The translations under genes and the position numbers were made by a program. Positions 42,059-51,572 of a DNA stretch of 64,000 bases are shown here, piece by piece; within the stretch, counting starts at the first letter, position 1; each line of letters starts with the position of its first letter. The notes beneath the pieces were generated by a model. The model did no database searches. It had not been told where the DNA came from and saw only the letters and a list, made by a program, of their open reading frames with translations. The stretch is taken from the NCBI GenBank assembly GCA_019240475.1, contig JAFAYI010000013.1, forward strand, positions 18,454-82,453, read 5' to 3'. Source of the stretch: Acidobacteriaceae bacterium. Its GTDB lineage: Bacteria > Acidobacteriota > Terriglobia > Bryobacterales > Bryobacteraceae.

Positions 42059-43075
42059 CTACTTCTGGTAGGGCGATCGCACGGGAGAACTGCGGAAAAG
42101 AATGGCGAATCCGGCGGCTAGAATCGAGAGGGCGAGCGCGAGCAGCCATGGCAGATGACGATAGATCCGGGGCTGGCCTTGCGTGATGCTGGGGCTCTCG
42201 TTTCCATCGGCCGCGGAGGCCTGATCGTCGCCGCGCAGAGAGCCGCGGCCGGCCACTTCAACGGAGAAGCCGGCGGCTGTCTTTATCCCGTATATGGTGG
42301 CTTGCGTGCGCGGTTCGGTGGCGATACGTTCGACGTCGCTACCGGCGAGAATGACGCCGGGCGGAACGACCAGGCGCAAAGGCGAAGTGGGCATGCCTTG
42401 GATGGAGACCATTCGCCCGCGGAAGGTGAGCGGCGATCCAACAGGCAGAACATAGGCCACTTGAATTTGCGTTTCGCCGGGCTTGATCGGGAAATTGACC
42501 TTAAAGACATCGTCCTTATCTGTTTTCTCAGCGGCTCGCGGCAGCGGCATTCCCTGAGGCCCTTGCGCGCTTACCTTCACTTGCCCGTTCGCGGCGGGAG
42601 GCAGATAGAAAAGCAGCGCTCCTAGCGCTTCGTTATTGTAAGTGGTGGTTGTGTCGTTTCGGATAACTACGGTCTCTTCGGCCGTCAACTGGCTGGACGA
42701 GGGTTCAAGAACGAGCATCTGCTCGATTATCTTCGCGCCAGCCGGGGACTTGGTTACTTCGTAGATATCGAGATCCACATTAGAAGTAGAAATATTGGGA
42801 GTGAGCAGCTTGTTGTAAGTGACGCCTTTGTAACTGGCCTGCAACAGCTGCGGGCCTCCGCCCGGCTGATCGTTTTCAAACACGAAGTGGCCTGTCGAAT
42901 CACTGACGGTAGCGCCTAGAGTTTGCATTCCTTGCGCGCCGGGCTTTAACAGTGCAATGTTGACGCCGGCGGCGGGCTTCCCAGTAGTGCGATTCGTCAC
43001 CACGCCATCGATGGCGCCCCACAGGTTAAGCGCGCCGAGAAGGCCAAAAACAGCGCTAGGAACGAACTTCTTCAT
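42059..43075 (-). CDS. exported carboxypeptidase-regulatory-like domain protein inside the ccm operon
   Basis: 338 residues from ATG 43075: signal peptide (about 1-20), then a CarboxypepD-regulatory-like beta-sandwich (IDGVVTNRTTGKPAAGVNIAL), a second beta-rich region (about 120-260), a low-complexity linker and a C-terminal membrane helix followed by a short basic tail. It is therefore periplasmic with a C-terminal anchor. It overlaps the preceding zinc-ribbon gene by 20 bases and precedes ccmA by 16, so it is part of the operon. Not a standard Ccm protein; role unknown. Confidence 0.8.
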   Translation of the reverse strand: MKKFVPSAVFGLLGALNLWGAIDGVVTNRTTGKPAAGVNIALLKPGAQGMQTLGATVSDSTGHFVFENDQPGGGPQLLQASYKGVTYNKLLTPNISTSNVDLDIYEVTKSPAGAKIIEQMLVLEPSSSQLTAEETVVIRNDTTTTYNNEALGALLFYLPPAANGQVKVSAQGPQGMPLPRAAEKTDKDDVFKVNFPIKPGETQIQVAYVLPVGSPLTFRGRMVSIQGMPTSPLRLVVPPGVILAGSDVERIATEPRTQATIYGIKTAAGFSVEVAGRGSLRGDDQASAADGNESPSITQGQPRIYRHLPWLLALALSILAAGFAILFRSSPVRSPYQK

Positions 43076-43493
43076 GCATCGGCTTTCCGCATTCGCCGCA
43101 GAACTTGAGCGTCCGCGCGAAGCTTGCTCCACAGTGCGGGCAGATGGCGGCGGCGTTTGACTTTGAACGCGCAGGGGTTCGGACGTCGGCCTTGGAAGGC
43201 ACGGGCTGGGTGGATGGCAGGCCCAGCTTTTTCAGCGTCTCTTCGATATCGGCGAGCACGCCGGCCAGCTCTTTTTGCAGCACCAGCTTGGTTTGCTGAT
43301 AATCTTCGTCCGATAATTTACCCAGCCGAAATTCAAATTGAAGATCGCGGAGGTTATCGTAAATCGCGCGCTTGCGGTCTTCCAAATGTTGGATGGGAGA
43401 GACCGGCAGAGGCTCGCGCACGTCTTGGGGGCGAATAAAGAATGTAAATGCCAGCGCGCCAAGTACGATAACGGCGGCGAGAAACAGGATCAT
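43056..43493 (-). CDS. membrane-anchored coiled-coil zinc-ribbon protein in the ccm operon
   Basis: 145 residues: N-terminal membrane helix, coiled-coil-like region (LEDRKRAIYDNLRDLQFEFRL, then LSDEDYQQTKLVLQKEL) that recalls the N-terminal part of CcmI, and a C-terminal zinc ribbon (CPHCG and CGECG). It overlaps ccmH by 4 bases (ATGA). A CcmI-like role in presenting apocytochrome is possible but inferred from position. Confidence 0.75.
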   Translation of the reverse strand: MILFLAAVIVLGALAFTFFIRPQDVREPLPVSPIQHLEDRKRAIYDNLRDLQFEFRLGKLSDEDYQQTKLVLQKELAGVLADIEETLKKLGLPSTQPVPSKADVRTPARSKSNAAAICPHCGASFARTLKFCGECGKPMHEEVRS

Positions 43494-44005
43494 CTTGGGG
43501 CGCCGCGAGTAGGCGAATCCTCGATTTCGCCATCAATCTGATGCTGGAAGCGTTCGATGACGGCGCGATCGAATGAGGAGAGCGGCTCCGGCTGTTTGCG
43601 ATTGCGCCGTACGTAAGAGGAGTAAATAAAGAACCCGACGAGCAGCGCGAGGCCGGGCATGATCCAGGTAATCAGGCCGCCGAAGCCGGAGGCCGGAGGG
43701 GCGGCCAGCGCGACTATGCCTTCTTCTCGAACGATGCGGGAAACGACCGCTTCGTCGCTCATTCCAGCCTGCTTCATGCGAAAGATGCGCTGCCGCATGG
43801 GAAAGGCGGAATCGCAGCGCATCATGGGGCAGTTGGCGACGGTGTTGCGGCAGGTTCCGCAGCGGCAGGCGAGGCGATCTCCGACGCGCAGCACATCTTT
43901 CGTCAGGTAAGACGTGGGATCTTGGGCGACCAAGGCCGCAATGGCCAAGAAGAACGCGGCCAGAAGCTTAAGATTCAACCGTTGCGGGTAAGCTCGCAAT
44001 ACCAA
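43490..44005 (-). CDS. ccmH: cytochrome c maturation protein CcmH
   Basis: 171 residues. A signal/anchor helix, then a cysteine-rich segment CRCGTCRNTVANCPMMRC containing the CxxC expected of the CcmH thiol-disulfide domain, then a second membrane helix and a polar tail. CcmH reduces apocytochrome for haem ligation. Two extra cysteines compared with the usual LRCxxC motif are notable. Its 5' end overlaps ccmF by 38 bases, so the true start may be slightly downstream. Confidence 0.88.
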   Translation of the reverse strand: MVLRAYPQRLNLKLLAAFFLAIAALVAQDPTSYLTKDVLRVGDRLACRCGTCRNTVANCPMMRCDSAFPMRQRIFRMKQAGMSDEAVVSRIVREEGIVALAAPPASGFGGLITWIMPGLALLVGFFIYSSYVRRNRKQPEPLSSFDRAVIERFQHQIDGEIEDSPTRGAPR

Positions 44006-45980
44006 TTACCTCCGTGCGCGCATATTGCAGGCGCACTTTACCGGGTATCAGACAAATGACGGTGCCGAACAGCAGAACCCAATAGCCGATCCAGATCCAG
44101 GAGACCAGCGGAAAGACATACATCTGAAAGATAGCTTTGCTGTTGTCGGGCAGAACGCCCGAGTAATTTACATATAGATCTTCATTCAGGCGCCGCCGGA
44201 TTCCTACGACCGAGCTCTGCTGCTGGCTCGATTTATAGAAGCGGACTTCGGGTTCGAGCTGATCGATCTGTTGCCCGTTTCGAGATACAGCAAGCACGGC
44301 ATGGCTGAATTCGTAGTTCCCGTTATCGCCGTTATTCACGCTTAGCAGTTTCAGGTCGTAGCGGCCGAAGCGGATGCTTTGTTCGAGCCCGAGATTGTGA
44401 GTTTCGTGAAGATTGAAGGCGCTACCGGTAAAGCCGATGAACATGGAAACGATGCCCATATGGACGAGATAGCCGCCGTAGCGCCGAGTGTTGCGCCAGG
44501 TCAACTCGAAGGCGGCGCGAGGCAAGGCGAGATGCTCCTTAGCCTGGATAGCGCGCGAACCTTTCCAGAATTCGGCGAGGATGCTGGATGCGACGAAGGC
44601 GCAGAGGCCAAAAGAGAGGAGCGCGCCGATCTGATAGATTCCGGAGGCGAGAAGCGCGGCAATGACGGCGACTCCGCAAATGGAGGGGAGGAGGAATGCC
44701 TTTCGCAGACTCGACAAGGAACTCTTCCGCCAGGCGATGAGGGGACCGACGCCGGTGAGAAACAGCAGGAACAGGGCGATCGGCACGTTGACGCGGTTGT
44801 AATAAGGCGCGTCGATGGTTTCCTTCTCGCCACTGAGCGCCTCCATGATGACGGGGAAGAGCGTACCCCATAACACCGCGAAGCAGCTTGCGAGGAGAAT
44901 CAGGTTGTTGAACAGGAAACTGGATTCTCGCGAGACGACGCTTTCGAGTTTGACCTCGCTGCGCAGGTAGGGAAGGCGCTTGAGGATGGCGAAGGCAGTG
45001 AGGACGGTAGCGGCGATGACAAAAGTAGTGAAATAGGGCTTGACCGGAGACTGCGCGAAAGCATGAACGGAAGCGACGAGGCCGGTGCGCGTCAAGGTGG
45101 TGCCGAGAATGCTCAGCAGGAAGGTGGCGGAGACCAGCACCATGTTCCACACCTTCATCATTCCTTTTTTCTCCTGCATCATGACGGAGTGCAGGAAGGC
45201 GGTAGCCGTGATCCAGGGCATGAGCGAAGCGTTTTCGACCGGGTCCCAACCCCAATAACCTCCCCAACCGAGAACGGTGTACGCCCAGCCCATGCCGAGC
45301 AGAATGCCAGTGCTTTGGAAGAGCCAGGTGAGGATCGCCCAGCGGCGAGTGGTGTGAATCCACGCTTCGCCCGGCTGCTTGGTAATCAGCGAAGCCATGG
45401 CGAACGCGAACGGCACGGTAAAACCGACGTAGCCGAGATAGAGAAAAGGCGGGTGGATGGCCATGGTCCACCACTGCAGAAGCGGGCTGAGGCCGTTGCC
45501 GTCGCCGACATTAATGATGCCGCGGCCGACCATCAACACCTGGAACGGGCTTGCGACGAAGGTGATCATGCCGACGAAAAAGCCGAGCGTCGCCATCATG
45601 ATTGCGATGACGATGGGCATCATGTCGCGGAATTTGCGGCGGTTGGTATAAACAACGATGGCCGAATAAGTGGCAAGTAACCAGCTCCAGAGTAAGAGCG
45701 AGCCTTCCTGGCCGCCCCACCAGGCAGTGAACTTATAAACAGTAGACATCGCCTTGTTACTGTGGGTGGCAACATAGGCAAGGCGGTAATCGCCACTTAT
45801 TAAGGAAGACACAAGGATAGCAGCGGCGGCGGTTAGCAGGCCCCAGATGGCATAGACCGCTCGTTCGGCGCTGACGATGAGGAAGGGGCGACGGCCGTAC
45901 TTACCCGCGATTCCAGCCACGACGGCGAAAATCGTGAGGCAGAATGCCAACAGAACCGCTAAGGCGCCGATGTTTTCCAT
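43968..45980 (-). CDS. ccmF: cytochrome c haem lyase subunit CcmF
   Basis: 670 residues with about 15 membrane helices. The tryptophan-rich WWD domain is present (LGWGGYWGWDPVENASLMPW) as are flanking histidines (MAIHPPFLYLGY, FLHSVMMQE). CcmF accepts haem from CcmE and attaches it to CxxCH motifs. It lies 31 bases after ccmE. Confidence 0.95.
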   Translation of the reverse strand: MENIGALAVLLAFCLTIFAVVAGIAGKYGRRPFLIVSAERAVYAIWGLLTAAAAILVSSLISGDYRLAYVATHSNKAMSTVYKFTAWWGGQEGSLLLWSWLLATYSAIVVYTNRRKFRDMMPIVIAIMMATLGFFVGMITFVASPFQVLMVGRGIINVGDGNGLSPLLQWWTMAIHPPFLYLGYVGFTVPFAFAMASLITKQPGEAWIHTTRRWAILTWLFQSTGILLGMGWAYTVLGWGGYWGWDPVENASLMPWITATAFLHSVMMQEKKGMMKVWNMVLVSATFLLSILGTTLTRTGLVASVHAFAQSPVKPYFTTFVIAATVLTAFAILKRLPYLRSEVKLESVVSRESSFLFNNLILLASCFAVLWGTLFPVIMEALSGEKETIDAPYYNRVNVPIALFLLFLTGVGPLIAWRKSSLSSLRKAFLLPSICGVAVIAALLASGIYQIGALLSFGLCAFVASSILAEFWKGSRAIQAKEHLALPRAAFELTWRNTRRYGGYLVHMGIVSMFIGFTGSAFNLHETHNLGLEQSIRFGRYDLKLLSVNNGDNGNYEFSHAVLAVSRNGQQIDQLEPEVRFYKSSQQQSSVVGIRRRLNEDLYVNYSGVLPDNSKAIFQMYVFPLVSWIWIGYWVLLFGTVICLIPGKVRLQYARTEVIGIASLPATVES

Positions 45981-46011
45981 AACAGTAACGGTAAGCGCTT
46001 TCTTTCAGAGT

Positions 46012-46482
46012 TCACGCGCGCCCATGGGCGGGGCGTGCAATTGAGCTACTAACCTTGGTGGGAGCAGGAGTTTCATGGGAAAGCCCCCGCTGGGCAGGTT
46101 TCGCTTCGTATTTGGACGCGCACTTAGCCTGGATCTTATTGGCATCAAAGACGCCGTCGGGCCCAAGCCGCCCGTCGGCCAGGGCTTGCGCATTGTCGCG
46201 GAAGGTATCGGGGAGCGGATCGCTGCCAGAATACATCACGTTCAATGTTTGCGCGCCTTGATGCAGGATGAAAGTGACTTGCGAGCCATTCTTAACGATG
46301 GAACCCGGTTGCACGTCGCCGCCGACGCGCAAGCGTTGACCCTCTGCCGTCCTGCCCATCTTCTGAAGCTCAGGGATGGTCTTGTAATAGGTCTTGGTGT
46401 CTTTCACACCACCGACAGCCAGCCAGACGAGAGATCCGAGAATCAGGATCACTAGTATCCCGAACTTTACATACGTGTTCAT
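46012..46482 (-). CDS. ccmE: cytochrome c maturation haem chaperone CcmE, cysteine type
   Basis: 156 residues: membrane anchor (residues 7-25), then an OB-fold (LRVGGDVQPGSIVKNGSQVTF, LPDTFRDNAQALADGRL). At the haem-binding position, where most CcmE have HxxxY, this reads AKCASKYEAKP, that is CxxxY. Cysteine-type CcmE proteins are known in some archaea and deltaproteobacteria. Unlike some of those systems, ccmH is present here. It is the first gene of the operon. Confidence 0.9.
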   Translation of the reverse strand: MNTYVKFGILVILILGSLVWLAVGGVKDTKTYYKTIPELQKMGRTAEGQRLRVGGDVQPGSIVKNGSQVTFILHQGAQTLNVMYSGSDPLPDTFRDNAQALADGRLGPDGVFDANKIQAKCASKYEAKPAQRGLSHETPAPTKVSSSIARPAHGRA

Positions 46483-46585
46483 ACGGGGACCGACAATCAG
46501 TATAACCCGCTGAAGCGCTTACGAATAGACACTTGCTCGCCGACGGCGATTTGGGGCGGGGCGGGCCTTCAGTAAACTACAGACA

Positions 46586-47887
46586 TTGGGGGTTATCCTG
46601 GCCACTGAACCCAAAACGCTGCCGACTGGCGCGCGCGCCGAGCCGGGGGCGCGCCGGATTGCGCAATTGGCCGAACGGACAGCGCTGCTGAACGCGCAGA
46701 GGTGGTTTGCCCGCGAGCGCTCGTGGATCAATGAGCAGCAGTTGCAGATATGCCGGATTCCGGCGCCTACGTTTTTTGAACAGCAGCGCGCCGAATGGCT
46801 GCGCGAGCAATTCGAGAGGCTTGGCTGGAACGCCAGATTGGATCGGGCGGGTAACGTTCTTGCGTCCTGGCGGGCGGATGAGGACGCCGAGCCCGGCATT
46901 GTACTGTCGGCTCACTTAGATACGGTGATTGCACCGGCGCGGCCGCAGGATGTGTACTTTGCGCCCGACGGACGGATGTTTGGGCCGGGATCTTCCGACA
47001 ACGGATCTGGTTTGGCGGCTCTGATGGCGCTGGCGAGAGTTTTGCGGGAGACGCCGGAGTTGGAATCGCTCGCTGCGTCCCTGTTGCTGGTGGCGAATGT
47101 CGGCGAGGAGGGCGAAGGCAACCTGAGCGGGATGCGGTATCTTTGTCGCCCAGGGCCGCAACTGGGCCGCATTCAGGCGTTCGTGGTTCTGGATGGCCCG
47201 TCTCTGGAACACATTACGGCGCAGGCGCTTGCCAGCCGACGTTTCGATGTGAGCTTTTCGGGGCCGGGCGGCCACAGCTGGAACGATTACGGGACGCCGA
47301 ATCCGGTGCATGCGGTTAGCGACGCGGTGAGTTCTTTTATCGAGAAGGCGGAAAGCTGCGTGGCGGCGCACCGGCGGGCGCGATGTTCCTATAATTTTGG
47401 AATTATCGAAGGCGGCGCGAGCATCAACTCCATTCCCTCCAGCGCGCGGGCGAAGCTGGACGTGCGGTCCGACGAATCCGAAGTTCTGGACGAGCTGGCG
47501 GGCCTGCTTACCGGAGCGGTGGAGCGAGGGCTGGAACGCGAGAACCGGAACACGCGCGGCTCGCGCTTAACGGCGAAGATCAAGGAACTGGGATCGCGGC
47601 CCGGCGGCAAATTGCCGGTAGACGCGCCTTTACTGCGAGCCATTCAAGCGATCGATTCCTATTTGAATATTCGATCCCGCCCGGATTGCGCCTCGACGGA
47701 CGCCAACGTGCCGCTTTCGCTGGGCCTTCCGGCGATTTCGATCGGAGCGGGCGGCCAGGGCGGAGGCGCGCACACGAACCAGGAGTGGTACCACTCTGAG
47801 CAGCGGGAGATCGGGCTGCGGCGAATTCTGTTGCTGCTTGCGGCGCTCACCGATCACGATGTCGATTCGGCGGCCGCGAACGCGTGA
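46586..47887 (+). CDS. M20-family metallopeptidase
   Basis: 433 residues from TTG. Zinc ligands are as expected for M20: SAHLDTV, SSDNGSG, GEEGEGN and a late AHTNQEWYH; the lid/dimerisation domain contains the conserved SGPGGHSWNDYG. Resembles the tripeptidase/carboxypeptidase G2 branch; substrate unknown. It overlaps the next gene by 4 bases (GTGA), so they are coupled. Confidence 0.88.
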   Translation: MGVILATEPKTLPTGARAEPGARRIAQLAERTALLNAQRWFARERSWINEQQLQICRIPAPTFFEQQRAEWLREQFERLGWNARLDRAGNVLASWRADEDAEPGIVLSAHLDTVIAPARPQDVYFAPDGRMFGPGSSDNGSGLAALMALARVLRETPELESLAASLLLVANVGEEGEGNLSGMRYLCRPGPQLGRIQAFVVLDGPSLEHITAQALASRRFDVSFSGPGGHSWNDYGTPNPVHAVSDAVSSFIEKAESCVAAHRRARCSYNFGIIEGGASINSIPSSARAKLDVRSDESEVLDELAGLLTGAVERGLERENRNTRGSRLTAKIKELGSRPGGKLPVDAPLLRAIQAIDSYLNIRSRPDCASTDANVPLSLGLPAISIGAGGQGGGAHTNQEWYHSEQREIGLRRILLLLAALTDHDVDSAAANA

Positions 47888-48798
47888 GCGGCATCGCGGC
47901 TGAAATCGTCCACAAGCGTCCTCCTGCCAGGTGGCGCGCCGACGCGGCGCTCGCGGCCGTGGCTCTGATATGGGGCATCACCTTTGTGATAGTCAAGCGA
48001 GCGCTCTTCGAAATTTCGACGATGTATTTCCTGGCGCTGCGCTTCAGCCTCGCGAGCCTGTGCCTGCTGGCGATGTTCTGGCCGTCGCTGCGCGCGGCCG
48101 GCTCGCGGGCAGTTCGGGGAGGGTTGAGGGGGGGACTGACGGCGGGAGTCTTTCTTTGGCTTGGCTATACGCTGCAGACATTTGGATTGAGGTACACGAC
48201 GGCGGGCAAGTCGGGATTTCTGACCGGGTTCTACATCGTTCTGGTGCCGTTGTTCGGCGCCTTGTTCTTCCGCAGGCGGCCGCGCCTGGTGGAGGTAGGA
48301 GGCATTTTGATCGCGACAGCCGGAATCGGGCTGCTGACCATGCCTTCGCTTCGCGGGGGATTCCACATGAATCGCGGGGATCTCTTGACGATTGGATGCG
48401 CGGTTGCCTATTCCCTGCATTTACTCGTGCTCGGGCATTACTCACAACGCGAGCGGTTTGAGGCGGTGGCGTTGGGACAGATTGCCTGTACGGCGTTGCT
48501 ATCTTTTCTGTCTCTGCCCTTCGATCCACCGAAGGCGGTCTGGAGCGGAGCGGTTCTGTTCGCGATTGTTCTGACCGCGGTATTGGCGACCGCGGTGGCG
48601 TTTGCGTTGCAAACCTGGGGCCAGAAGTACACGACGGCGACCAGAACAGCGCTGATATTTGCCCTGGAGCCGGTATTTGCGCTGGCGGCGGCGGTCGTGT
48701 TGGGAGGCGAACGGCTCACTTATGCCGGGCTTTGTGGCGGCGCCATGATTCTGGGGGGGATTCTGGCGGTGGAATTGAAACCCGCGCGCAACAGCTAA
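47884..48798 (+). CDS. EamA-family (DMT) transporter
   Basis: 304 residues with ten hydrophobic helices in two EamA repeats (ALIWGITFVIVKRALFEI; YTTAGKSGFLTGFYIVLVP; later ALIFALEPVFALAAAVVLG). Members export metabolites such as amino acids; the substrate cannot be read. The GTG start overlaps the peptidase gene, suggesting joint peptide breakdown and export. Confidence 0.88.
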   Translation: MSGIAAEIVHKRPPARWRADAALAAVALIWGITFVIVKRALFEISTMYFLALRFSLASLCLLAMFWPSLRAAGSRAVRGGLRGGLTAGVFLWLGYTLQTFGLRYTTAGKSGFLTGFYIVLVPLFGALFFRRRPRLVEVGGILIATAGIGLLTMPSLRGGFHMNRGDLLTIGCAVAYSLHLLVLGHYSQRERFEAVALGQIACTALLSFLSLPFDPPKAVWSGAVLFAIVLTAVLATAVAFALQTWGQKYTTATRTALIFALEPVFALAAAVVLGGERLTYAGLCGGAMILGGILAVELKPARNS

Positions 48799-48902
48799 CA
48801 TCGCAATAGCAGCAGGCAGCGAGGCTTTTCCGCGAGCGCGAAGAAGCGAAAAGTCTATATACTTGGTACTTAGAGCTAGCCGCGAAAGGCCCTGGTTTTT
48901 TC

Positions 48903-50495
48903 ATGCCGTTTTTTCAAAAGATGAAGCAGCAGAAGCTGCTGAGCATCACGCTTGTGTTGTCGACATTGAGCGTGGGAATCGTGATCGGCAGTCTGCTGAA
49001 TACGGGAGTCAAAGCCGACCGCCAGACGTCGGCGATCGCTCCTGACGCGACGCCGCTGACCATTCCGCAGGCGGTTCCGGTCTCGAACGAATTCAGCAAG
49101 CTCACCAAGCGCGTGGAGCCCTCGGTTGTGTATATCGAATCCGACTACCTGCCGAAGCCGGGGCAGAAGAACCGCGAAGAGGATTCGGACGAAGACGACA
49201 GCGCGAGCCAAGACCCCAAAAACCAGGACCCGTCCGATATGTTTCGGAAGTTCTTCGGCAAGCCCGACCCGCGCACGTTCCGCAGCGAGGGCTCGGGAAC
49301 GGGCTTCATCGTGGACCGAAACGGCTACATTTTGACCAACCATCATGTGATCGAAAAGGCGGACCGGATCAAGGTGCGGCTGAACGGAGAGGATTACGAC
49401 TATAAAGCGCGCGTGGTGGGTTACGACAAAGAGACGGACGTGGCGGTGTTGAAGATCGAGGCCAAGCACGCGCTGGAGCCTGTGCAGATCGGCAATTCGG
49501 ACAGCGTGGAGGTGGGCGATTGGGCGATTGCGATCGGATCGCCATTTGGGCTCCAAGCCACTGTGACGGCGGGAATCGTGAGCGCGACGGGCCGCGATGT
49601 AGGCTCGGGGCAATTTCAACATTTCCTGCAGACGGATGCGGCTATCAATCCGGGTAACAGCGGCGGACCCTTGCTGAACATTCGAGGCGAAGTGATCGGC
49701 GTGAACACGATGATCGCGACGCGCAGCGGGTCGTATGAAGGCATCGGGTTTGCGCTGCCATCGAACATGGCTGTCAAGGTGTATAACGACATCATTCGGC
49801 AGGGAAGAGTGGTGCGCGGCTCGATCGGGATCAATTGGACGCCGAACGGAAGCCACTCCGACACGCTGCAGGCTTTCGGATTGGATCACGGCGTCCTGGT
49901 AGAGAAGGTTTCGAAGTCGGGGCCGGCGGATCGGGCGGGCATGAAGGCCGACGACATCATTGTGGCCATGAACGACCGGCCGGTGAAGGATGGAGAGGAG
50001 CTGGTGAACAAGGTGGCCGACCTGCCGATCGGCTCGACGGCGCTGTTTACGGTTGACCGCGATGGGAAGCGGCTGGATTTGAAGGTGACGGTGGAGGAGC
50101 GGGCGCGAGTTTGGAAAGATGATCCCCGCATTTCTGAGGACACTCCGCTGACGGCCCCCGCTCCCAAAGGCTTGGCGCAAGCTAAGTTCGGCATCACGAT
50201 CATGCGCCTGACCGATAAAGAGCGCAAGGATCTGGCGATTCAAGAGAAAACGGGCGTCAAGGTGGTTTCGGTGGATCCAGGCTCGTTCGCCGACGATATT
50301 GGGTTAGAGGAAGGAGACGCGATCCTGTCGATCAATCGCCAGCAGGTCACATCGCCGGACGATGTGAAGGCGCTGCAGGCAGGACTGCGGCCGGGGCAGC
50401 CTGTGGCGTTACACATCGTGCGGGGAACGGGGTCGAATGGACACCGGGGCGAGCCCGAGCGTCACTACTTGTCGGGCCGGTTGCCTGAAGAATAG
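48903..50495 (+). CDS. HtrA/DegP-family periplasmic serine protease
   Basis: 530 residues: N-terminal membrane anchor or signal (residues 12-35), an acidic low-complexity linker, a trypsin-like domain with His in LTNHHVIE, Asp in KETDVAVLKI and Ser in NPGNSGGPL, then two PDZ domains (about 310-400 and 430-520). It degrades or refolds misfolded envelope proteins. No clear ribosome-binding site precedes the ATG; an ATG at 48921 is an alternative. Confidence 0.93.
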   Translation: MPFFQKMKQQKLLSITLVLSTLSVGIVIGSLLNTGVKADRQTSAIAPDATPLTIPQAVPVSNEFSKLTKRVEPSVVYIESDYLPKPGQKNREEDSDEDDSASQDPKNQDPSDMFRKFFGKPDPRTFRSEGSGTGFIVDRNGYILTNHHVIEKADRIKVRLNGEDYDYKARVVGYDKETDVAVLKIEAKHALEPVQIGNSDSVEVGDWAIAIGSPFGLQATVTAGIVSATGRDVGSGQFQHFLQTDAAINPGNSGGPLLNIRGEVIGVNTMIATRSGSYEGIGFALPSNMAVKVYNDIIRQGRVVRGSIGINWTPNGSHSDTLQAFGLDHGVLVEKVSKSGPADRAGMKADDIIVAMNDRPVKDGEELVNKVADLPIGSTALFTVDRDGKRLDLKVTVEERARVWKDDPRISEDTPLTAPAPKGLAQAKFGITIMRLTDKERKDLAIQEKTGVKVVSVDPGSFADDIGLEEGDAILSINRQQVTSPDDVKALQAGLRPGQPVALHIVRGTGSNGHRGEPERHYLSGRLPEE

Positions 50496-50516
50496 ACCGA
50501 GCCGGGCGAATGGAAT

Positions 50517-51548
50517 TTAGAAGCCCCTGTGTGGAAACAGGAGCCGCGCCTGATTCAGGCAGTACCAGCTCAGGAAGCCGTTCGCCACGATGAGGGCGAT
50601 GAAGTAGTAGGCAATTCCTTCCTTGGGTTCGGCGGGGAAATCCCGCTTCCAGATGCGGTATGCGGCGCCTAGGCCGACGAAGAGAAAAACGTATTCGCGC
50701 AGAACGAGCCCGAGCGCGACGCTGACAAGCAGAACGGCCCAGCGAGCCTGTTTGCCGAGCGCGTACATCGCCGAAGCGCCATCGAAGATGAAGGCAGGGA
50801 TCAAGTTTAAGAGATTGATCCAGCCGGCGAATTGCGCGACAGCGAGCCAAACGGTCTGGTGGGTCGATAGGAAGATGCCGTAGGCCATGAGTCCGGAGAA
50901 AAACCCGAAGAGCGGCCCGGCGAGCGAGATCTGCGCGCGAATGCCTGGGTCGACGTTGGCTCCGTTCCACTTGACGTAAGCGCCGAATCCGGGGAGAAAC
51001 ATCGGAAGTTGGGCGTTGAAGCCGAAGCGGCGGACCATGAGATAGTGCCCCATTTCGTGCAGCAGCACGGAGCCGGTGAGGCCGACGGCGAACCACCAGC
51101 CGAAGAGGCTCCAGTAGACGCCGATGAAGGCCAGGATGCTGATGAGAAACTTCGCTTTGGCGAGCAGAAGGAAGGCGGCGGTCTTGAACTTTGCGAGCGC
51201 GGCGAGCAGCACTCCGAGGGGGCCCAGCCGTTTGGTCCAGGAGTTGGGGGAAGGGGATAGGCGCCGATTGAGCTTGTCTATTTCGCGTTGAATGCCCCGG
51301 TGCTGGGCGGAGCCAGGCGGCAACAGCCGGAGCGCGGCCAACCATTGATCCCGCGCGGCTTGGAGCTGTCCGGCCGCGGTTAGCTGCCGGGCGCGGAGGG
51401 CGGCGGCTTCGAGCTCGCGGGCGTATTTAAAGCTGCGGCAGCTGGGGCAGACAAGCACTGCCTCATCGAGCGGTGCGCCGCATTTTTCGCAGACGCTTCC
51501 GCCGTTGGAAGACGCAGTTGTCCCGGGCGATGAAGTGAAGGCTGCCAA
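50517..51548 (-). CDS. site-2-protease-family metalloprotease with N-terminal zinc ribbon
   Basis: 343 residues from TTG. An N-terminal zinc ribbon (CEKCGAPLDEAVLVCPSC) is followed by a helical hairpin region (about 45-100) and an M50 membrane protease core: HEMGH active site in VLLHEMGHYLMVRR and NLIPAFIFDG in place of the usual NLxPxxxLDG. It would cleave transmembrane regulators inside the membrane. The cytosolic zinc ribbon is an unusual addition and may select substrates. Convergent with the HtrA gene. Confidence 0.85.
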   Translation of the reverse strand: MAAFTSSPGTTASSNGGSVCEKCGAPLDEAVLVCPSCRSFKYARELEAAALRARQLTAAGQLQAARDQWLAALRLLPPGSAQHRGIQREIDKLNRRLSPSPNSWTKRLGPLGVLLAALAKFKTAAFLLLAKAKFLISILAFIGVYWSLFGWWFAVGLTGSVLLHEMGHYLMVRRFGFNAQLPMFLPGFGAYVKWNGANVDPGIRAQISLAGPLFGFFSGLMAYGIFLSTHQTVWLAVAQFAGWINLLNLIPAFIFDGASAMYALGKQARWAVLLVSVALGLVLREYVFLFVGLGAAYRIWKRDFPAEPKEGIAYYFIALIVANGFLSWYCLNQARLLFPHRGF

Positions 51549-51572
51549 ATTCCAGTTTAGAGGGATTCGCGT

